Below are positions 1-8,729 of a stretch of DNA of 64,000 nucleotides, piece after piece. Source of the stretch: Halomonas sp. SSL-5 (GTDB taxonomy: Bacteria > Pseudomonadota > Gammaproteobacteria > Pseudomonadales > Halomonadaceae); NCBI RefSeq assembly GCF_030708455.1, contig NZ_JAUYWF010000008.1, positions 124,001 to 188,000 of the forward strand. Reading direction: 5' to 3'. Every line of letters starts with the position of its first letter. Positions within the stretch are counted from its first letter, which is position 1. The position numbers and the translations under genes were made by a program. The notes below the pieces were generated by a model. It had not been told where the DNA came from, made no database searches, and saw nothing but the letters and a program-made list of their open reading frames with translations.

Positions 1-738
1 CTCGAAGCCCCGGCCGGGGAGGCGCCTGGCCACCCCGGTGACCACCCGGGCCTCGGTGCGGGCGACGAGTTTGGGCAGCAGGGTGGCGGTGTAGGCGAGG
101 CGGCCGAAGAAGGGGGCGAAGACGCCGCTGCCCCAGTTCGGCTCCTGGTCGGGCAGGATGCCGATCGCCTCGCTGCGCTTGAGCGCCTTGAGCAGGGCGG
201 CCACGCCGCGCGGATTGGTGGGCACCAGGCTCGCCCCCATGCGCTCGCGACCGGCGCGGGTCACGGCGTCGAGCTCGGCGATCTTGGGCGGTTCGTACAT
301 GGCGGTGAAGGGGAAGTGGCTGGAGAGCCAGAAGTTGAGCACCTCCCAGTTGCCGAAGTGGGGGGCGAGAACGATGACCCCGCGCCCCTCGGCACGCGCC
401 TCGTCGAGCAGTTCGCGGCCGTGCACGGCGAGTATCGAGGCCTCGACCCGAGCGGGCTCGCCCATCCAGGCGAAGCCGATCTCCAGCATGGTGGCGGCGG
501 AGTGGGTCAGGCTCTCGCCGGCGAGGCGGCGTCGATCGGCAGCGTCGCCGCCCGGGTAGACCTGAGCCAGGTTGGTCCCGGTGACCTCCCGCTCGCGACG
601 GCTGAACCGATGCACCAGCGGGCCGATCAGCCGGGCGAGGCGCCACAGGGTGGCAAGCCGGCGACCGGCCAGCGAGCGCCAAAGGGTCTCGATGGCGCGG
701 GCCATGAGGGTGCTCGTGCGGGAGGAAGCCTTGGCCAT
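1..738 (-). CDS. Lysophospholipid/lipid A acyltransferase, LpxL/HtrB family (3' end beyond window)
   Basis: The reading frame is open from an ATG at 738 to the window edge, giving 246 residues with the C-terminus missing. The product has a basic N-terminus and, near residue 128, the block APHFGNWE, which carries the H-x4-E catalytic signature of LpxL/LpxM/HtrB acyltransferases. A later LPDQEPNWGSGVFAPFFG block is also typical of the family. These inner-membrane enzymes transfer a fatty acyl chain from acyl-ACP to a lipid A precursor or a related lipid; the acyl donor and exact acceptor cannot be read here. The start lies 4 bases after the stop of the upstream membrane-protein gene, so translation is probably coupled. 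No good Shine-Dalgarno (SD) is visible, and an internal Met at residue 12 is an alternative start. Confidence 0.82.
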   Translation of the reverse strand, partial: MAKASSRTSTLMARAIETLWRSLAGRRLATLWRLARLIGPLVHRFSRREREVTGTNLAQVYPGGDAADRRRLAGESLTHSAATMLEIGFAWMGEPARVEASILAVHGRELLDEARAEGRGVIVLAPHFGNWEVLNFWLSSHFPFTAMYEPPKIAELDAVTRAGRERMGASLVPTNPRGVAALLKALKRSEAIGILPDQEPNWGSGVFAPFFGRLAYTATLLPKLVARTEARVVTGVARRLPGRGFE

Positions 739-742
739 GCCG

Positions 743-1120
743 TTACACCAGCCAGGTGTCCACGTTATCGGGGGAGCGCTTCTCCTGGAGCCCCTTGAAG
801 CCCTTGACGCAGCGGATCACCAGCCATACCACGGCCACCAGCCACAGCAGGAAGCCCACCAGCACGAACATCAGCACCCCGGAGAGGCAGAAGTAGAGCA
901 GGCCGATCCAGAAGGTGCGTACCTGGTAGCGGTAGTGCTGGTCGAGCCATTCAGGCCCCTTGCCGCGATAGACGTAGGCAATGACCACGCCCACCAGGGC
1001 GGTGAGCCCGCCGGTGATGATGCTCGCCAGGTAGAGGGCATAGATGACCATGGGGAGGGTGGTGTCGACCGGCTCGGGAGACTCGATGATCACGTGGTCG
1101 TTGTGCAGGTTGTCGCTCAT
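743..1120 (-). CDS. Small integral membrane protein, DUF4870-like
   Basis: The 125-residue product has a short acidic N-terminus and about three hydrophobic helices, at roughly residues 22-50, 70-85 and 85-105, ending in a charged tail. The YRGKGPEWLDQHYRYQ loop between helices resembles the DUF4870/Tic20-like small membrane family, whose function is unknown. It lies directly upstream of the acyltransferase gene with a 4-base gap, so the two are probably co-transcribed. That suggests an envelope role, but this is inference. The start is the only in-frame ATG before the first helix; the SD is weak and distant. Confidence 0.7.
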   Translation of the reverse strand: MSDNLHNDHVIIESPEPVDTTLPMVIYALYLASIITGGLTALVGVVIAYVYRGKGPEWLDQHYRYQVRTFWIGLLYFCLSGVLMFVLVGFLLWLVAVVWLVIRCVKGFKGLQEKRSPDNVDTWLV

Positions 1121-1204
1121 GGCGTGGGCTAACGTCCTGGTTCGGTATGGAAAGCGGGTGGTCCATGATACCCGGAGAGGGCCTCAATGCCAGCGTCGCC
1201 GGCC

Positions 1205-1612
1205 TCAGTCGGCGCTGTCGGATTCGGGGGCGTTGCGCAGCGGGCGGCTGATCTCGAGCAGGTTGCCGTCCGGGTCGCGCAGGTAGAGCGACTCGATCTG
1301 GCCGTTGGCGCCCTGGCGTTGCACCGGTCCCAGCTCGATCTCCACGTCCAGCGCCTTCAGATGGTGGGCCACCTCGTCCAGCGGCAGCAGGCTGCGCAGG
1401 CACAGGTCCAGGCTGCCGGGGGTGGGGGTGGCGGCGCGGGGCTCGATATCGGTGGCGGTCCAGTGCAGGCGCAGGGCCAGGTCGCCGAGGATCAGGTCGA
1501 CGCGTTCGCGATCGCGGTAGCGCACCTCCAGCCCCAGCACCCGGGAGTAGAAGTCCACGGCACGGGAAATGTCGGTCACGGTAATGACCAGATGGTCCAG
1601 ACCTGACAGCAT
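1205..1612 (-). CDS. VOC (glyoxalase/dioxygenase fold) family protein
   Basis: The 135-residue product opens with LDHLVITVTDISRAVDFYSRVLG, the classic first beta-alpha-beta unit of the vicinal oxygen chelate fold. The second half ends with YLRDPDGNLLEIS, the usual C-terminal metal-ligand motif (Glu). The His near the N-terminus and this Glu are the expected divalent-metal ligands. Family members include glyoxalase I, fosfomycin-resistance enzymes and dioxygenases; the substrate here cannot be assigned. The ATG at 1612 is chosen because AAGGAG lies 6 bases upstream and the family fold starts immediately after it, although the frame extends further upstream. It is divergent from the methyltransferase gene beginning at 1668. 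Confidence 0.8.
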   Translation of the reverse strand: MLSGLDHLVITVTDISRAVDFYSRVLGLEVRYRDRERVDLILGDLALRLHWTATDIEPRAATPTPGSLDLCLRSLLPLDEVAHHLKALDVEIELGPVQRQGANGQIESLYLRDPDGNLLEISRPLRNAPESDSAD

Positions 1613-1667
1613 TCGTCTCTCCTTGAAGGATTGTTCTAGCGTAAATGACTCTGCCACAGAGGATACG

Positions 1668-2309
1668 ATGATGCCGACCTGCCCGCTATGCGCATCCGCC
1701 GATACGGCGCACTACCACCGCGATGCGCGTCGCGAGTACCACTGTTGCCGACGCTGCGCGCTGGTGTTCGTGCCGCCGGCCTTCCGGCTCGGCCCGGAGG
1801 AGGAGCGGGCGGTCTACGACCGGCACGAGAACTCGCCGGACGACCCCGGCTACCGGCGCTTCCTGTCGCGGCTGTTCGACCCGCTGCAGGCCAGGCTCGC
1901 CCGCGGGACATCTGGGCTCGACTTCGGCGCCGGGCCGGGCCCGACGCTGTCGGTGATGTTCGAGGAGGCCGGCCACCCCATGGCGATCTATGACCCCTTC
2001 TTCGCGCCGGATGCGAGCGTGCTGGAAGGCGAGTACGATTTTATCACCGCCACCGAGGTTGCCGAGCACCTGTTCGCGCCGGGTGAGGAGCTCACCCGAC
2101 TGGCGGGCCTGCTGCGGCCCGGTGGCTGGCTCGGGCTGATGACCAAGCGGGTCACCGACCACGCCGCCTTCGCGCGCTGGCACTATATCCTCGATCCCAC
2201 CCATGTGAGCTTCTTCAGCGAGGCGACCTTCCGCTGGCTGGCCGAGTCGCTTTCGATGAGCGTCGAGTTTCCCGCCGCCGACGTGGTGCTGCTGCACAAG
2301 GGGGGCTGA
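1668..2309 (+). CDS. Class I SAM-dependent methyltransferase with N-terminal zinc ribbon
   Basis: The 213-residue product begins with a CPLC...CCRRC pair of cysteine knuckles (residues 4-30), consistent with a zinc ribbon. A Rossmann methyltransferase domain follows: LDFGAGPGP is motif I (SAM-binding glycine loop), ITATEVAEHL is the motif II/III region, and LLRPGGWLGLMT is the post-motif strand. It resembles the methyltransferases of the Methyltransf_11/23 group that follow a CxxC pair; the substrate is unknown. The tandem ATGs at 1668/1671 follow an AGAGGATACG SD. The frame continues upstream to 1569, but that part overlaps the divergent VOC gene and lacks an SD. Confidence 0.8.
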   Translation: MMPTCPLCASADTAHYHRDARREYHCCRRCALVFVPPAFRLGPEEERAVYDRHENSPDDPGYRRFLSRLFDPLQARLARGTSGLDFGAGPGPTLSVMFEEAGHPMAIYDPFFAPDASVLEGEYDFITATEVAEHLFAPGEELTRLAGLLRPGGWLGLMTKRVTDHAAFARWHYILDPTHVSFFSEATFRWLAESLSMSVEFPAADVVLLHKGG

Positions 2310-2386
2310 CGGCGGAGGATCTTGCCGAAACACAGCCCCGACGCCGGAAGAAAATGCTGGCAGCGGCGCCTGCCTCGGGAAAGCGA

Positions 2387-2414
2387 TTGACTCGCCGGCG
2401 AGCGGGCGTATGAT
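2387..2414 (+). promoter_or_regulatory. Putative sigma-70 promoter for the MFS gene
   Basis: TTGACT at 2387-2392 and TATGAT at 2409-2414 are separated by 16 bases and lie about 110 bases before the MFS start. This is sequence match only. Confidence 0.45.
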
Positions 2415-2522
2415 TCGCGCGCTCAGCATGTCGGGCGAGGGCGTCTCGATGCCGCCTGCCAGGCGCTTTCGCAGCGCATCTGCCACCCTTCTCTTCTATC
2501 TCCTTCCCGTGTGAGGCATGCA

Positions 2523-3938
2523 ATGTCGCGGCAACTTCTGGCCATGGCCCTCGCTCCCCTGCTGGGGCTCTTCATCCTCGGCATCGGCAACGGTTTCCTG
2601 GCCACCGTGATCACCCTGCGCCTGGACGCCGCCGGCGAATCGGCGGTGGTGATCGGCTGGGTCTCCTCGGCCTACTTCATCGGCCTGGCGTTGGGCGCCA
2701 TGCTCAACGACCGGCTGCTGCTGCGCATCGGCCATATCCGCGCCTACGGCAGCTTCGCCTCGCTGGTGGCGGTCACCGTGCTGCTGCAGGGCCTGGTGGA
2801 GCATCCCTGGGCCTGGTTTGCCCTGCGCCTGGTCGGCGGCTGGGCCACGGTGGGGGTCTACCTGGTGATCGAGAGCTGGCTGCTGGCCTCCGGCGATGCC
2901 CGGGTCCGCGGCCGGTTGCTGGCGCTCTACATGATCTCGCTCTACGCCGCCGGGGTGCTCGGCCAGCTGCTGCTGGGCGTCACCGAGGCGATGGGCGGGG
3001 CGTCGTCGTTCATGGTGATCGGCATGCTGGCCTCGCTCTCGGTGCTGCCCATGGCGATGATCCCGCGGGTCTCGCCGCTGATCGAGAAGGCCGAGCCGCT
3101 CTCGCCACTCCGCCTGATCACCCTGACCCCCACCGGGGTGATGGGCAGCTTCGGCTCGGGGCTGGCGGTGGCCGCCGCCTACTCGCTGCTGCCACTCTAC
3201 CTGCAGCGCACCGGGCTGTCGGTCGACCGGGTCGGCCAGATGATGGCGGTGATGGTGCTCGGCGCCATGCTGCTGCAATACCCGGTGGGGCGCTGGTCGG
3301 ATCGCCACGACCGCCAGCTGGTGCTGATCCTGATCGGGGCCTTCTGCTCCCTGATCTCCGCGGCGGTGCTGTGGCTGCCGATGACCACCTGGACGCTGGC
3401 CGGGCTGCTGTTCCTGCTCGGCGGCGGCATCTTCTCGCTCTATCCGGTGGCGGTGGGCCACGCCGCCGACCGCGCCCCGGCCGGCGCCCTGGTGCGCATG
3501 AGCCAGGGCCTGCTGCTGATCAATGCCATCGGCTCGGCGGTGAGCCCGCCGCTGGTCTCGCCGGTGATGAGCCTGCTCGGCGATGCCGGCCTGTTCTGGA
3601 GCTTCGGCGCCATGGGCATCTTCCTGGTGGCCTTCTTCGGCTGGCGGCGCAGCGTGCGTCCGGCGCCGGTGCCGGTGGCGCCGTTCTCGCCCAGCACGCC
3701 GATGTCCGCCGCCGGCGCCGAGCTCGCGGTGACCGAGGAGCTGGTGCAGGGCGCCATCGAGCACGAGCATATGGAGGACCTGTCTGGTGTTGTACCCGAG
3801 GTGGGGGTGGCGGAGCCGCTGGTGGGGCCGCCGCCGGCCGACGAAGCGCATGTTGCCTACTTCGCAGAGGCCGAGGAGGGCACCGAGCCTGCCCAGGAGG
3901 AGCTGCCGGGCATCGAGCCCGCCGCGGGGCGCGCCTGA
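2523..3938 (+). CDS. MFS transporter, YcaD-like
   Basis: The 471-residue product is a 12-helix major facilitator. The first helix begins at about residue 6, and a conserved acidic/basic loop follows helix 2 (GAMLNDRLLLRIGH), the MFS signature A position. The pattern of IESWLLASGDARVRGRLLALYMI in helices 4-5 matches the YcaD/MFS_1 group found in many proteobacteria; the substrate is unknown. Start: GTG at 2511 is in frame, but ATG at 2523 is preferred because TGAGG sits 6 bases before it. After the last helix (about residue 385) there is an 80-residue acidic, Glu/Pro-rich cytoplasmic tail, longer than in E. coli YcaD (about 380 residues). This may be a halophile-type extension. Confidence 0.85.
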   Translation: MSRQLLAMALAPLLGLFILGIGNGFLATVITLRLDAAGESAVVIGWVSSAYFIGLALGAMLNDRLLLRIGHIRAYGSFASLVAVTVLLQGLVEHPWAWFALRLVGGWATVGVYLVIESWLLASGDARVRGRLLALYMISLYAAGVLGQLLLGVTEAMGGASSFMVIGMLASLSVLPMAMIPRVSPLIEKAEPLSPLRLITLTPTGVMGSFGSGLAVAAAYSLLPLYLQRTGLSVDRVGQMMAVMVLGAMLLQYPVGRWSDRHDRQLVLILIGAFCSLISAAVLWLPMTTWTLAGLLFLLGGGIFSLYPVAVGHAADRAPAGALVRMSQGLLLINAIGSAVSPPLVSPVMSLLGDAGLFWSFGAMGIFLVAFFGWRRSVRPAPVPVAPFSPSTPMSAAGAELAVTEELVQGAIEHEHMEDLSGVVPEVGVAEPLVGPPPADEAHVAYFAEAEEGTEPAQEELPGIEPAAGRA

Positions 3939-4036
3939 CGCAAGAGGACCGGAGGAGCGGCTACGACCTAGGGCTAATGGTCGGCGAAAAGTAGTGAATC
4001 TACTATCGCTGTTATCATTTTCCCCGAGGTGCTTCG

Positions 4037-5836
4037 ATGATTCCCTTTGCCGCTCCCGTCCGTGATCTCCGCTTCGTGCTGGAGGAGCTGCTCGACTACG
4101 GCTCGCTCTCGCTGCCCGGCTTCGAGGAGGCCAGCCCCGATTTGGTGGAGGCCGTGCTGGAGGAAGCGGCGAAGCTCGCGGGCGAGGTATGGGCGCCGCT
4201 CAACGCCAGCGGCGACCGCCAGGGCTGTACCCGCCGCGACGATGGAAGCGTGAGCGTCCCCGACGGCTTTAGTGAGGCTTACCGGGCCTACGCCGAGGGC
4301 GGCTGGAACGGCATCGGCGTCTCCGAGGCCCTGGGTGGCCAGGGTCTGCCCGAGGTCGTGGCAAGCTCGGTCCAGGAGATGCTCCACGGCGCCAACATGG
4401 CGCTGGGCCTGTGCCCCATGCTCACCGCTGGCGCCATCGAGGCCCTGGCCCACCACGGCAGCGACGAGCAGCGGGCGATCTACCTGCCGAAGCTGATCGA
4501 GGGCAGCTGGACCGGCACCATGAACCTCACCGAGCCCCAGGCCGGCTCGGACCTCTCCAAGGTGCGCACCCGCGCCGTGCCCCAGGAGGACGGCAGCTAC
4601 CGGCTGTTCGGCCAGAAGATCTACATCACCTGGGGCGAGCACGACGCCGCCGAGAACATCATCCACCTGGTACTGGCGCGCAAGCCCGATGCCCCCGAGG
4701 GTAACAGGGGCATCTCGCTGTTTCTGGTTCCCAAGTTTCTGGTTGACGAGGACGGCTCGCTGGGCGAGCGCAACGACGTCACCTGCGCCTCCATCGAGCA
4801 CAAGCTGGGCATCCACGGCTCACCCACCTGCACCCTGAGCTTCGGCGAGAACGACGGCGCCATCGGCTACCTGGTGGGCGAGGAGGGCCGCGGCCTCAAC
4901 CATATGTTCACCATGATGAACGAGGCCCGCCACAAGGTGGGCATCCAGGGCATCGGCGTGGCCGAGCGCGCCTGCCAGCACGCCTTCGCCTATGCCCTCG
5001 ACCGCACCCAGGGGCGCAGCCCGCGCTCCGGCCGCAGCGACTGCACGATCAGCGACCATCTCGACGTGCGCCGCATGCTGCTCTCCATGCGTGCCCGCAC
5101 CGACGCCCTGCGTGCGCTCGCCCTGACCTGCGCCGCCCAGCTCGACCTGGCCCGCCACGCCGCCGATGACGCCGAGCGCGCCGCCGCCCAGGCCCGGGTC
5201 GACGTGCTGATCCCGGTGGTCAAGGCCTTCTCCACCGACCAGGCCGTGGAGATCGCCTCCCTGGGCGTGCAGGTCCACGGCGGCATGGGCTTCATCGAGG
5301 AGACCGGCGCCGCCCAGCTGCTGCGTGATGCCCGCATCGCCCCCATCTACGAGGGCACCAACGGCATCCAGGCCCTGGACCTGGCCGGGCGCAAGTTGCA
5401 GCGTGACGGCGGTGCGGCCCTCGCGGGCCTGATCGACGAGGTGGAGGCCACCGCCGCGGCGCTCGAGGCGAGTGCCGAACACATCGAGCTGGGCAGGAGC
5501 CTGGCCGGCGGTGCCGCCGACCTGCGCGCCGCCATGGCCCTGGTGCTGGAGGCGGGTGCCGACCCCGACCCCGAGCGCGGTGCCGACGCCGTCCAGGCCT
5601 ATGCCACCCCCTTGCTGAGCCTGGCCGGCCACGTGCTGTGTGCCTGGCAGATGGGGCGGGCGGCCCTCAAGGCCAGCGCGGCCATGGCCGAAGGCCGCGA
5701 GGAGCCGTTCTACTCGGCCAAGCGTCAGAGTGCCGACTACGCTATTCGCCAGTGGCTGCCGGTGGGCCGTGCCCAGCGCGCGGTGATCGAGGCCGGCATG
5801 GCGAGCCTCGCCGCCTTCGACGCCACCGCCCACTGA
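4037..5836 (+). CDS. Acyl-CoA dehydrogenase, DmdC-like (about 600-residue class)
   Basis: The 599-residue FAD flavoprotein carries the acyl-CoA dehydrogenase N-terminal, middle (MNLTEPQAGSDLS, about 163-175) and C-terminal domains plus the extra C-terminal domain of the long class. VHGGMGFIEETGAAQLLRD and IAPIYEGTNGIQ (about 433-445) place the predicted catalytic base at Glu439. This subclass includes 3-methylmercaptopropionyl-CoA dehydrogenase (DmdC) and medium/long-chain acyl-CoA dehydrogenases; sequence reading alone cannot separate them. The start ATG follows CGAGGTG. An acyl-CoA ligase, a 3-hydroxyacyl-CoA dehydrogenase and a crotonase follow on the same strand, so this enzyme likely performs the first oxidation of an acyl-CoA breakdown route. 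Confidence 0.88.
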   Translation: MIPFAAPVRDLRFVLEELLDYGSLSLPGFEEASPDLVEAVLEEAAKLAGEVWAPLNASGDRQGCTRRDDGSVSVPDGFSEAYRAYAEGGWNGIGVSEALGGQGLPEVVASSVQEMLHGANMALGLCPMLTAGAIEALAHHGSDEQRAIYLPKLIEGSWTGTMNLTEPQAGSDLSKVRTRAVPQEDGSYRLFGQKIYITWGEHDAAENIIHLVLARKPDAPEGNRGISLFLVPKFLVDEDGSLGERNDVTCASIEHKLGIHGSPTCTLSFGENDGAIGYLVGEEGRGLNHMFTMMNEARHKVGIQGIGVAERACQHAFAYALDRTQGRSPRSGRSDCTISDHLDVRRMLLSMRARTDALRALALTCAAQLDLARHAADDAERAAAQARVDVLIPVVKAFSTDQAVEIASLGVQVHGGMGFIEETGAAQLLRDARIAPIYEGTNGIQALDLAGRKLQRDGGAALAGLIDEVEATAAALEASAEHIELGRSLAGGAADLRAAMALVLEAGADPDPERGADAVQAYATPLLSLAGHVLCAWQMGRAALKASAAMAEGREEPFYSAKRQSADYAIRQWLPVGRAQRAVIEAGMASLAAFDATAH

Positions 5837-5929
5837 TTCCCGCTTCGATTCGCCGCCGGCCCTGCGCCGGTGGCCTCCTTTCGGTCCACGACTTCTTCCA
5901 TGGCCAAGCGCCAGATCACGGAGCCACCC

Positions 5930-7561
5930 ATGAGCCAGAGCATCTTCGAACAGGGCCTGCCCCAGACGCCGGCCAACCACGTGGCGCTCTCGCCGCTGAC
6001 CTTTATCGAGCGCACCGCCTCGGTCTATCCGGACTACCCGGCGGTGGTCCACGGCGAGATCCGCCGCGACTGGGGCACCACCTGGGAGCGCTGCCGGCGG
6101 CTCGCCTCGGCGCTGAATAAGCACGGCATCCAGCCCGGCGAGACGGTGGCGGCGATGCTGCCCAACGTGCCGGCGATGTTCGAGGCCCACTTCGGCGTGC
6201 CCCTGGCGGGCGGCGTGCTCAACACCCTGAACATCCGCCTGGATGCCGAGGCGATCGCCTACATGCTGGAGCACGGCGAGGCGAAGGCGATCCTGGTCGA
6301 CCCGGAGTTTGCCGACGTCATCGAGGAGGCGGTGGCGAAGCTCGCCGCCAAGCCGCTGATCATCGATGTGGCGGACCCCGAATTCATGCCCGAGGGGCGC
6401 GCCATCGGCGAGCTCGAATACGAGACGCTGCTGGCCGAGGGCGACCCGGCCTATCCCTACCGGCTGCCCGAGGACGAGTGGCAGGCGATCTCGCTCAACT
6501 ACACCTCCGGCACCACCGGCAAGCCCAAGGGGGTGGTCTACCACCACCGCGGTGCCTATCTGAACGCCACCAGCAACATTCTGGTGTGGGCGATGCCCCA
6601 CCACCCGGTCTATCTCTGGACCCTGCCGATGTTCCACTGCAACGGCTGGTGCTTCCCCTGGACCATCGCCGCCGCCGCTGGCACCAATGTCTGCCTGCGC
6701 AAGGTGGAAGCGAAGCGGGTGATGGACCTGATCGCCGACGAGAAGGTGAGCCACTTCAGCGGCGCGCCCATCGTGCTCAACGGCCTGGTCAACCTGCCCG
6801 CCGAGGACAAGCGCGACTTCGACCACCCGGTGAAGGTGACCACTGCCGGCGCGGCACCACCCGCCTCGGTGATCGCCGGCGTCGAGCGGCTCGGCATCGA
6901 CGTCACCCACGTCTACGGCCTCACCGAGGTCTATGGCCCGGTGACCTCCTGCGCCTGGCGCGAGGCGTGGGATGAGCTGCCCATGGAGGAGCGAGCAAAG
7001 CTCAAGTCCCGCCAGGGGGTGCGCTACCCCATGCTGGAGGCGCTCTGCGTGGCCGACCCCAATACCCTGGAGCCGGTGCCCAAGGATGGCGAGACCATCG
7101 GCGAGATCCTGATGCGCGGCAACAACGTGATGAAGGGCTACCTCAAGAACGCGGCAGCTACCGAACAGGCCCTGGAGGGCGGCTGGTACCATACCGGCGA
7201 CCTGGCCGTGTGGCATGCCGACGGCTACATCGAGATCAAGGATCGCTCCAAGGACATCATCATCTCCGGCGGCGAGAACATCTCCACCATCGAGGTGGAG
7301 GACTGCATCTACTCGCACCCGGCGGTGGAGGAGGCCGCGGTGGTGGCCAAGCCCGACGAGAAGTGGGGCGAGACCCCCTGCGCCTTCGTCAAGCTGAAGG
7401 TCGGCTACGACGAGATCACCGAGCAGGACATTATCAAGCACTGCCGTGAACACCTGGCTCACTTCAAGGCGCCCAGGACGGTGGTCTTCAGCGAGCTGCC
7501 CAAGACCTCCACCGGCAAGATCCAGAAGTTCGTGCTGCGCGATGAAGCGCGCAAGCAGTAA
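5930..7561 (+). CDS. Acyl-CoA ligase (AMP-forming), DmdB/AlkK-like
   Basis: The 543-residue adenylate-forming enzyme has the P-loop-like YTSGTTGKPKG (residues 191-201), the FHCNGWCFPW block typical of the AlkK/DmdB branch, HVYGLTEVYGP as the A5-type motif, WYHTGDLAV, and the C-terminal SKDIIISGGENIS hinge. Catalytic Lys530 lies in TSTGKIQKFVLR. The reaction is carboxylic acid + ATP + CoA to acyl-CoA + AMP + PPi. Branch members activate medium-chain fatty acids or methylmercaptopropionate; the substrate is not decided here. The start ATG at 5930 has GGAG about 8 bases upstream and begins the family-standard N-terminus. It sits 93 bases after the DmdC-like gene and is probably co-transcribed. 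Confidence 0.88.
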   Translation: MSQSIFEQGLPQTPANHVALSPLTFIERTASVYPDYPAVVHGEIRRDWGTTWERCRRLASALNKHGIQPGETVAAMLPNVPAMFEAHFGVPLAGGVLNTLNIRLDAEAIAYMLEHGEAKAILVDPEFADVIEEAVAKLAAKPLIIDVADPEFMPEGRAIGELEYETLLAEGDPAYPYRLPEDEWQAISLNYTSGTTGKPKGVVYHHRGAYLNATSNILVWAMPHHPVYLWTLPMFHCNGWCFPWTIAAAAGTNVCLRKVEAKRVMDLIADEKVSHFSGAPIVLNGLVNLPAEDKRDFDHPVKVTTAGAAPPASVIAGVERLGIDVTHVYGLTEVYGPVTSCAWREAWDELPMEERAKLKSRQGVRYPMLEALCVADPNTLEPVPKDGETIGEILMRGNNVMKGYLKNAAATEQALEGGWYHTGDLAVWHADGYIEIKDRSKDIIISGGENISTIEVEDCIYSHPAVEEAAVVAKPDEKWGETPCAFVKLKVGYDEITEQDIIKHCREHLAHFKAPRTVVFSELPKTSTGKIQKFVLRDEARKQ

Positions 7562-7680
7562 CAGCAGATCACAAATCTAATCGTCTTTGACTCAAGCGAG
7601 AAGCGTCCGGAGGCTTGTCGCCGGAAAAAGCTTCGAGCGACAGTCCATGGCAGATCAAGGCAGAGCATCAGGAGAGTGCA

Positions 7681-8529
7681 ATGAGTGAGCAAGTGATCGG
7701 CGTGGTGGGCGCCGGTACCATGGGACAGGGCATCGCCCAGGTGCTGGTTCAGAGCGGCTTCGCCGTCAAGCTCTACGACGTCGCCGACGAGCAGCTGCAG
7801 CGAGCCAGTGCTGCCATCGACAAGGGGCTTTCCAAGCTGGTGGCCAAGGAGAAGCTGGGTGAGGCCGACAAGGACGCCGCCATGCAGCGCCTGGATACTT
7901 CCACGGCGCTGGATGCCCTGCGCGACTGCGAGGTGATCGTCGAGGCCGCGCCCGAGCAGCCGGCGCTCAAGGAGAAGCTGTTCCGCGACCTGAGTCGCCT
8001 GACCCATGAGGCGATCCTGGCCTCCAACACCTCGTCGCTGTCGCTGACCCGCCTGGCCGCGGTGTGCGAGCGCCCCGAGCGGGTGGTGGGCATGCACTTC
8101 TTCAACCCGGTGCCGGTGCTCAAGCTGGTCGAGGTGATCCGCGCCGAGCAGACCAGTGATGCCACCGTGGCGCGTATCGAGGCCCTCACCGAGGCGCTGG
8201 GCAAGACCGCCGTGGCCATCGGCGACTCCCCCGGGTTCGCGGTCAACCGCCTGCTGGTGCCGATGATCAACGAGGCGGCCTTCCTGCTCCAGGAGGGCGT
8301 GGCCAGCGCCGAGGACATCGATGCAGCCATGAAGCTGGGCGCCGCCCACCCGCTGGGCCCGCTGGCGCTCGCCGATCTGATCGGCCTGGATGTCTGCCTC
8401 TCCATCATGGAGGTGCTGCAGGAGGGCTTCGGCGATCCCAAGTATCGCCCCTGCCCGCTGCTCAAGCGCATGGTCGACGCCGGCTATCTGGGGCGGAAGA
8501 CGGGTCGCGGCTTCCACGTTTACGGATAG
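7681..8529 (+). CDS. 3-hydroxyacyl-CoA (3-hydroxybutyryl-CoA) dehydrogenase
   Basis: The 282-residue product has the exact size of the short PaaH/Hbd class. The NAD-binding loop VGAGTMGQGIAQ is at residues 8-19. The catalytic His is in MHFFNPVPVLKLVEV (about residue 138), and the C-terminal dimerisation domain contains DSPGFAVNRLLVPMINEA and GHPLGPLALADLIGLD-like text. It oxidises L-3-hydroxyacyl-CoA to 3-ketoacyl-CoA with NAD+. The ATG at 7681 follows a GGAGAG SD; the frame is open upstream but the family N-terminus starts here. It probably acts downstream of the crotonase encoded 200 bases further on. Confidence 0.9.
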   Translation: MSEQVIGVVGAGTMGQGIAQVLVQSGFAVKLYDVADEQLQRASAAIDKGLSKLVAKEKLGEADKDAAMQRLDTSTALDALRDCEVIVEAAPEQPALKEKLFRDLSRLTHEAILASNTSSLSLTRLAAVCERPERVVGMHFFNPVPVLKLVEVIRAEQTSDATVARIEALTEALGKTAVAIGDSPGFAVNRLLVPMINEAAFLLQEGVASAEDIDAAMKLGAAHPLGPLALADLIGLDVCLSIMEVLQEGFGDPKYRPCPLLKRMVDAGYLGRKTGRGFHVYG

Positions 8530-8554
8530 AGCGTGGCACCCGCTATTGCCACCC

Positions 8555-8606
8555 TGTGGGAGGCCGGCTCCGCCGGGCGAAGGCGCCGCCAGGCGCCCCC
8601 GCCGGG
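8555..8606 (+). repeat. REP-like palindromic element
   Basis: TGTGGGAGGCCGGCTCCGCC at 8555-8574, continuing into GGGCGA, has the head-plus-hairpin form of Pseudomonas-type REP sequences (CCGGC-TCC-GCCGG). It is followed by a second palindrome, GGCGCC-N4-GGCGCC. It occupies the 200-base gap between the dehydrogenase and crotonase genes. Assignment as REP needs other genomic copies. Confidence 0.45.
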
Positions 8607-8643
8607 CTGATAACTGTCTGGATCCACCAAGGAAGGATTGCCG

Positions 8644-8670
8644 CCCAACCAAGCGTTCGCTAGGGTTGGG
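8644..8670. promoter_or_regulatory. Inverted repeat before the crotonase gene
   Basis: CCCAACC at 8644-8650 and GGTTGGG at 8664-8670 form 7-base arms around a nested AGCG-TT-CGCT hairpin, about 60 bases before the crotonase start. It could be an operator or a weak terminator of the preceding gene. Confidence 0.3.
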
Positions 8671-8729
8671 TGGTATCGTCTCAATAGCCTCTCAACCCCG
8701 TCCCAACAACAACCCAAGGAGCCCCATCC

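Noticed and set aside
4820-7462. An 880-codon open frame on the minus strand
   Set aside because: It runs antisense to the acyl-CoA dehydrogenase and ligase genes. His/Gly/Ala-rich text without domains is typical of GC-rich shadow frames.
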